Below are positions 34,116-38,352 of a DNA stretch of 38,352 nt, piece after piece. Where the stretch lies: positions 1 to 38,352 of the forward strand of contig CAJWTO010000009.1 in assembly GCA_913047675.1 (NCBI GenBank). Direction: 5' to 3'. The notes beneath the pieces are model-generated. The model was not told the DNA's origin. It made no database searches and worked only from the letters and a program-made list of their open reading frames with translations. The position numbers and the translations under genes are program-made. The first letter of the stretch is position 1. Each line of letters begins with the position of its first letter. This stretch comes from an uncultured Pseudomonadota bacterium (GTDB taxonomy: Bacteria; Pseudomonadota; Gammaproteobacteria; Ga0077536).

Positions 34116-34126
34116 TGTGGTTTAAA
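34116..34126. repeat. Second copy of TGTGGTTTAAA, upstream of the DUF1302 gene
   Basis: The same 11-base word is found at 31497-31507 ahead of the RND gene and here 78 bases before the DUF1302 start codon, in the same orientation. Followed by GTGGTAA. It may be a shared regulator site for the two transcription units. Confidence 0.35.
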
Positions 34127-34193
34127 GTGGTAAAAAAGGGAGCTGTCGGGTGTCCGTTAGGATAGTCGAAAGCTAAACAATAAGAGGGGACAC

Positions 34194-36680
34194 ATGGGAG
34201 ATTTAACCATGAGACACTTAAAAGGCACTTTTAAAGTAGCTGCATTTGCGTTGGTACTGGCATTATTTGCTGGCCAGTCGCAAGCCCGCATAACAGTCGA
34301 CGCTTTTGGCGGCGAACTGGAAGTGGAAGGCTTTTTGAAGAGTGAGGTTCGTTCACGAGTATTGAACGGTAAGACTTATCTAGGCCAATGGATTAATCAG
34401 TTTCAAGTCGAAGCTGCATTAAACTATGTGGATGTCGGTATATTTGACGAATTAACATTCGTAGCGATAGCTCGACCTGAGTACGATATTGTGCAAGACA
34501 TGGGTGACCTGTCTAGCAACCATATCGGTGAAGGTACCACGGGCGTGTCCGTAAGTGACCGAGCAACATTCAATGAGCATAACGACCGGTTAGGTTGGGG
34601 CGGATTCGAATTTATCGGATTCGGTAAAACCACTACTGGTGGTATAGGTCAGCTACAGCGGCACGGTCAGAAAAATGATGATTGGTTTGCTACGAACTTT
34701 GAGGTTGCGTTTGGTACAGATGCGAATCTTACTAAAATTACCAACTCTGGTGTTTATGCACCATTAGACGCCAACGCAGGCGCTCTGTATCAAGGTGGTG
34801 GATTTCCACTCGTAGTTCAGAAATCATCTAACTTAAATCTTGACTGTAAAGGTTGTACTGATTTAAACATCGACAATATTGATGTCGCTACTGGTAACAC
34901 CGATTCCAATGGTCGACTGTATCCATTCCGCGAATTATACGCGGATGCGATTATAGGTGACTTTTGGATAAGATTAGGTAAGCAGCAGATTGTTTGGGGT
35001 AAAACTGACTTTTTCCGATTGCAGGATTTAATCAACCCGGTCGATTACGGGCGTCACTTTTTCTTCGACTCTTTTGAAGACATACGTATTCCACAGTGGA
35101 TGGCATCTATCCAGTGGAAAGCGGGATCCATCGGTCCTCTTACGGATAACGCAATACAAGTTGTTTGGAACTTCGACGAGTTTCAAGGCATAGGTCTCGG
35201 TAACCCATCGCAATTTTGGGCGCACCCGTTTTCAAAGGATATTAGTACATTTGCAATATATAACACCTACTTCTCTCCTGAGCCCTGTATGGCAGGACAG
35301 ACCATGGATATGGACTACTCGGCAAATGGTGGGCAAGGAACCTATGCTGGTAGAGCTGCAATTGACACTACTAAGCTTCGAGCTGAAGATCGCTGTGGAT
35401 ATTACGGTCCTAATGACAAGCGAACTCCTTCTGGGTTCGGTCAACCGGTTGGCCTAAGTGCGAACCTAAGACCTGATTGGGATATTAAAAATACTGAAGC
35501 AGGTTTCAGATGGGAATTCCGTCTAGCCGATTTCAGGTTTGCGGTATCGCACTGGTACGGTTGGAATGATGTGCCTGTCTTCAAGTTCCATTCAGTTAAC
35601 CTACCGACAAGACACTTGACGGCTGCCGGTATCGCGGCAAACGCGCCTACTGACGTCCTAATTGGTGACTTGGCGTGGGCTCGTTCAATAAACTCCACTA
35701 CTTCCGGAGTAGCAGGAGGTGCTGACTACTCAACAGGTGATCTGTTGGCGTTAGCTCAAACTGAAGCATCAACAAACAGCACTGCTAGTTTGGGAACCGG
35801 CACAGGTGGTTACAACGACCCGATAATCGTAACTGATCCGCTAAACGCGGCGCACATCCTGAATCAATACGCAACTTCGTCTGACATGAGAGCTGCGGCA
35901 GGAGCGGCGATCACCAATGGTCACTTTTCTAACCTTTGGGCGGCACTAGACGAAACATACTTCGGTGCGGGTTCAAACTGGCAGAATTGTGGAGCTAACG
36001 GTGGCGTGTTCTGTAGTCCTCTAGCAGGTGGGCAGACATCAATGGTCTATAAGCAGGCTCATACAGTCGGCTTAGCGATGGACTATTTTGAGTCATATTC
36101 CGGTGTTGTAATGCGTATTGAGTCGTCTTGGACATTTGATGAGCTATATAACAACACCATGCGATCTGACTGGGTTGACGAAGGAGACGTTATGCGTTTC
36201 TCACTCGGCTTTGACAGACCGACATTTATACCATTCTTGAACAAAGATCGTACGTTCTTCTTGTCATTGCAGATTTTTGATACCTGGTATCTAGATCATG
36301 AAGGTGACAAGAACACTGGTATGTTCGTAGATGAGCACAACTGGATAACTACTTTCTTCTTTATCGGTAACTATATGCGCGATAAAGTGAAACCAATCGG
36401 TTTCTATGTTTGGGAAGAAGCATCTAACTCACATGTTGCCGGTTTCAATGTTGAGTGGTTGATTGACAATCATTGGTCAATTAAATCTGGTTTCCACCTA
36501 ATTTGGGGTGGTGACAGAAACACTACACATGACACAGGACCATTCACAAACTACATCACTGAAGGCGCAAATGGCCTACAGAATCCTTTCGTAACATCAG
36601 TCTTCGGACCAGGACGACAGGGTATTGGTAGTGTGAGAAACTATGACGAAGTTACCTTTGAGCTGAAATACCAGTTCTAA
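34194..36680 (+). CDS. DUF1302 family outer-membrane beta-barrel protein
   Basis: An 828-residue exported protein. A signal peptide follows a basic start and ends near SQA-R (about residue 32). The rest is rich in alternating aromatic strands and ends with the barrel-type closing strand 'VTFELKYQF' (terminal Phe), as for outer-membrane proteins. Matching DUF1302 blocks include 'EGFLKSEVRSRV', 'FWIRLGKQQIVWGKTDFFRLQDLINPVDY' (in two parts near 251-280) and 'DNHWSIKSGFHLIWGGD'. It carries a large loop at about 465-615 and cysteine pairs (C218/C221 and others) that suggest disulfides in external loops. ATG 34194 and ATG 34209 both have usable ribosome sites. A terminator follows. Confidence 0.9.
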   Translation: MGDLTMRHLKGTFKVAAFALVLALFAGQSQARITVDAFGGELEVEGFLKSEVRSRVLNGKTYLGQWINQFQVEAALNYVDVGIFDELTFVAIARPEYDIVQDMGDLSSNHIGEGTTGVSVSDRATFNEHNDRLGWGGFEFIGFGKTTTGGIGQLQRHGQKNDDWFATNFEVAFGTDANLTKITNSGVYAPLDANAGALYQGGGFPLVVQKSSNLNLDCKGCTDLNIDNIDVATGNTDSNGRLYPFRELYADAIIGDFWIRLGKQQIVWGKTDFFRLQDLINPVDYGRHFFFDSFEDIRIPQWMASIQWKAGSIGPLTDNAIQVVWNFDEFQGIGLGNPSQFWAHPFSKDISTFAIYNTYFSPEPCMAGQTMDMDYSANGGQGTYAGRAAIDTTKLRAEDRCGYYGPNDKRTPSGFGQPVGLSANLRPDWDIKNTEAGFRWEFRLADFRFAVSHWYGWNDVPVFKFHSVNLPTRHLTAAGIAANAPTDVLIGDLAWARSINSTTSGVAGGADYSTGDLLALAQTEASTNSTASLGTGTGGYNDPIIVTDPLNAAHILNQYATSSDMRAAAGAAITNGHFSNLWAALDETYFGAGSNWQNCGANGGVFCSPLAGGQTSMVYKQAHTVGLAMDYFESYSGVVMRIESSWTFDELYNNTMRSDWVDEGDVMRFSLGFDRPTFIPFLNKDRTFFLSLQIFDTWYLDHEGDKNTGMFVDEHNWITTFFFIGNYMRDKVKPIGFYVWEEASNSHVAGFNVEWLIDNHWSIKSGFHLIWGGDRNTTHDTGPFTNYITEGANGLQNPFVTSVFGPGRQGIGSVRNYDEVTFELKYQF

Positions 36681-36709
36681 TATCACTCGTCTAAGTTGAT
36701 AAAATTAAG

Positions 36710-36742
36710 GGCGGAAGGCTAACACCTTCCGCCTTTTTTTTT
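36710..36742 (+). terminator. Rho-independent terminator after the DUF1302 gene
   Basis: A 9-bp perfect stem GGCGGAAGG / CCTTCCGCC (36710-36718 with 36725-36733), a six-base loop, then nine T (36734-36742). It ends DUF1302 transcription 30 bases after the stop, so the HEAT-repeat and DUF1329 genes need readthrough or their own promoter. Confidence 0.93.
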
Positions 36743-36814
36743 GTGTTAGTATTGAGCTATTCACCATACGTCGGTCGTATCTATAGTGTGCCCACGGTAA
36801 TTAAGGAAATATTA

Positions 36815-37987
36815 ATGTCGACGAAGTTAATCTTCAAACTACTGGCTGCTATTTTATTGGCCAGCGTGTTTATACCGGTCAATGCAGCATTGGAGGCTGG
36901 TGAGGCGAAGCTGATAGTTCGAGAAGCAATCCAGGTGGCAAAAGAATTACGAGCGAGTGAAAGCTACTACGACCAGTATGCTGGCGCAGGCATATTAGTA
37001 GATATAGGAGACAAAGATTCGCTCCAATTTCTAGTGGATGGTCTCGCAGATAATGATTGGGTTCTAATGAGGAGCGCAATTGACACGTTGTTGACAGTTC
37101 GGCATCCCTATGGTCTCGACGTGCTCTATCGATATGCTGAGCAAACGACAGATGCAATATTCATGAAATTTCTATCTGAGTCATTGGCAAGCCGACCGAG
37201 GGATGACCTTTCCGAATTTTTAATAAGATTAGTAGAGTCAGATGACGAATGGGTTAAAAAACACGCGATGCAGTCTCTGGCATCTAGTGAATATCCTGGT
37301 AAAGAGCGTCTAATGACTAATCTGGGAAATGATTACAATCAGGATCCATTGACGCGGGCGTATGGCTACTATGGTCTCATCGGGACGGAGTCCGAAAGTT
37401 ATGCTGTAGGGGAATTACTTTCCATTACGGATAATTGGGGCGTCGATGCTTTAGAGGTGCTTGCGGTAGCGTTGGGGCAGCACGACTCGCCTGAAACCCG
37501 GTCGCGGTTGAAAGAATTAAGGGCAGCCACTACCTATAAAGTCCAAATAGCGGCAATGGCGAGCCAAGCGGGGTTCGGAAATGAGGAAGCGACACAAACT
37601 TTAATATCCATTATCGCAAATGGTAAAGGTCTCGATCCGTCAGTCGCGGCGGCTAGTCTGCGAAGAATGAACCCGGAGTCAGTTAGTTCAATTACCGCAG
37701 AGCTTTTGCAGTGTTGTGAATTAACATCTGATACGGGTACCCGTCTTCTTGAATCATGGGAAAATATAGATGCGGATCCGAGTGCATTGTATAAATGGGG
37801 GTTCAATCACAAGAATCCTGACATAAAAATGCAGACAGTGTGGCTCGCGGGAGTCAGAGGAGACGGTGAATACGCCACTGCGATAGCAGACATGCTGGAT
37901 GATAAAGATTCAGGAATAAGGGCTATGGCATCTTGGGCTATCATACGTTTATATGGTGAAAAGTACGCACCAAGCCTGTCTGTTTAG
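36815..37987 (+). CDS. Periplasmic HEAT-repeat protein
   Basis: A 390-residue exported protein from ATG 36815 (ribosome site AAGGA at 36803-36807); the longer open frame beginning at 36743 starts inside the terminator and is unlikely. Residues 1-24 form a signal peptide (ending NA-ALEAG). The body is a series of paired helices with the HEAT/PBS-lyase pattern 'LV.gL.D.DW.LMRSAIDTLLTVRHP', 'WVKKHAMQSLAS', 'ADMLDDKDSGIRAMASWAIIRL', suggesting a protein-binding solenoid. It is a likely scaffold for the neighbouring outer-membrane and RND proteins. No catalytic motif is seen. Confidence 0.75.
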   Translation: MSTKLIFKLLAAILLASVFIPVNAALEAGEAKLIVREAIQVAKELRASESYYDQYAGAGILVDIGDKDSLQFLVDGLADNDWVLMRSAIDTLLTVRHPYGLDVLYRYAEQTTDAIFMKFLSESLASRPRDDLSEFLIRLVESDDEWVKKHAMQSLASSEYPGKERLMTNLGNDYNQDPLTRAYGYYGLIGTESESYAVGELLSITDNWGVDALEVLAVALGQHDSPETRSRLKELRAATTYKVQIAAMASQAGFGNEEATQTLISIIANGKGLDPSVAAASLRRMNPESVSSITAELLQCCELTSDTGTRLLESWENIDADPSALYKWGFNHKNPDIKMQTVWLAGVRGDGEYATAIADMLDDKDSGIRAMASWAIIRLYGEKYAPSLSV

Positions 37988-38018
37988 TTCTATAGTTCTA
38001 TGAAAAGTTAGGGGCAAT

Positions 38019-38034
38019 AGCGTTAAATAACGCT
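38019..38034. promoter_or_regulatory. Inverted repeat AGCGTTA-AA-TAACGCT before the DUF1329 gene
   Basis: Seven-base perfect arms separated by two bases, 20 bases before the DUF1329 ATG and 31 bases after the HEAT-repeat stop. No T-run follows, so it is more likely an operator or an mRNA hairpin near the ribosome site than a terminator. Confidence 0.35.
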
Positions 38035-38054
38035 TATAAGGGCGTGGAAGTGAT

Positions 38055-38352
38055 ATGAAAAAATACGGTGTTACAAGATATTCTCATTGCATTAGGTTAC
38101 TTATCTTTGCAGTCTCTATGCTCAGTTTTGTAGCTGCTGCGGACGAGTTTACCTTCGATATTGAAAATGCGATGGAGCTTAGTCCGCCCGCGGGTATGGT
38201 AGTTACTGCAAGCAATCTTGAGCAGGTCCGCCAGCTTCTGGATGAAGATTTAGCAGGCCTAATCGAGAAGGGTTGGCTCACGCTAACTGTTGGAAAGCCT
38301 CAGTCCTTTAGACCTCACTCCAATTATATAGCAGCGACCGAACGACATCGAG
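38055..38352 (+). CDS. DUF1329 family protein, N-terminal part (cut by window edge)
   Basis: Translating from ATG 38055 (GGAAG site just upstream) gives 99 codons open to the window end. Residues 1-29 are a signal peptide (basic start, hydrophobic core, ending AA-AD). The following text contains the DUF1329 N-terminal pattern: a helix 'NLEQVRQLLDEDLAGLIEKGW', then 'VGKPQSFRPHSNYIAATER', matching the family's '..sF.lHp.YieAT' element. DUF1329 proteins are exported and belong to the LolA/LolB-like lipid-binding fold set; they usually neighbour DUF1302. The rest of the gene lies outside, so the family call rests on this short region and context. Confidence 0.7.
   Translation, partial: MKKYGVTRYSHCIRLLIFAVSMLSFVAAADEFTFDIENAMELSPPAGMVVTASNLEQVRQLLDEDLAGLIEKGWLTLTVGKPQSFRPHSNYIAATERHR

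Noticed and set aside
1-38352. Search by eye for tRNA, rRNA, CRISPR arrays, insertion sequences or phage genes
   Set aside because: No regular spaced repeats, transposase, integrase or structural phage motifs were seen; intergenic spaces are too short for rRNA and showed no cloverleaf.

Overview
The window looks like a chromosomal piece of a free-living, probably marine or aquatic, gammaproteobacterium of modest G+C (about the low to mid 40s by eye). This rests on gene families and architectures: E. coli-type AceK beside NADP-Icd, SohB, a LolC/E permease, a 700-residue Prc, class II PyrC, RNase D, DUF1285, and the DUF1302/RND/DUF1329/YCF48 set common in Pseudomonadales-like and oligotrophic marine gammaproteobacteria. 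A finer taxonomic call is not possible from sequence reading alone. No rRNA, tRNA, CRISPR array, insertion sequence or prophage was seen, and gene packing is dense.

Layout. 1-1222 (minus): ferrous iron uptake (two FeoA-like proteins, then FeoB running off the left edge) behind a recognisable sigma70-type promoter. 1327-4390 (minus): icd then aceK, so the isocitrate branch-point enzyme sits with its own kinase/phosphatase. 4563-7247: an SDR-fold protein, a secreted DUF192 protein, a TrmO-like protein, and small membrane proteins including a possible 22-residue one, closed by a strong terminator. 7334-9525 (plus): avtA with a class IV-like histone-deacetylase-family amidohydrolase. 9514-16629: mixed housekeeping (SohB, TSUP transporter, QueD with a changed zinc ligand, SDR, LolC/E, DUF2237, then msrA, a methyltransferase and an enoyl-CoA hydratase). 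16652-20023: divergent prc and rnd around an 18-bp perfect palindrome.

20049-25592 (minus) is one very tight six-gene run: pyrC, bioA, DUF1285, family 2 glycosyltransferase, nucleosidase-like protein, and a spore-photoproduct-lyase-family radical SAM protein. The last four have no obvious link to pyrimidine or biotin synthesis and are a plausible uncharacterised unit.

25723-38352 is the most interesting block: an acyl-CoA ligase, a thiolase, tag, a secreted YCF48-like beta-propeller protein, a flavin reductase, then a plus-strand series of RND/MMPL exporter, DUF1302 outer-membrane barrel, periplasmic HEAT-repeat protein and the start of a DUF1329 protein cut by the right edge. Together they suggest an envelope-spanning transport or processing system for a hydrophobic, acyl-like substrate, with CoA activation and thiolysis genes close by. 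The substrate is unknown. The upstream regions of the RND and DUF1302 genes share an 11-bp word and the former carries a cluster of inverted repeats, which hints at co-regulation.
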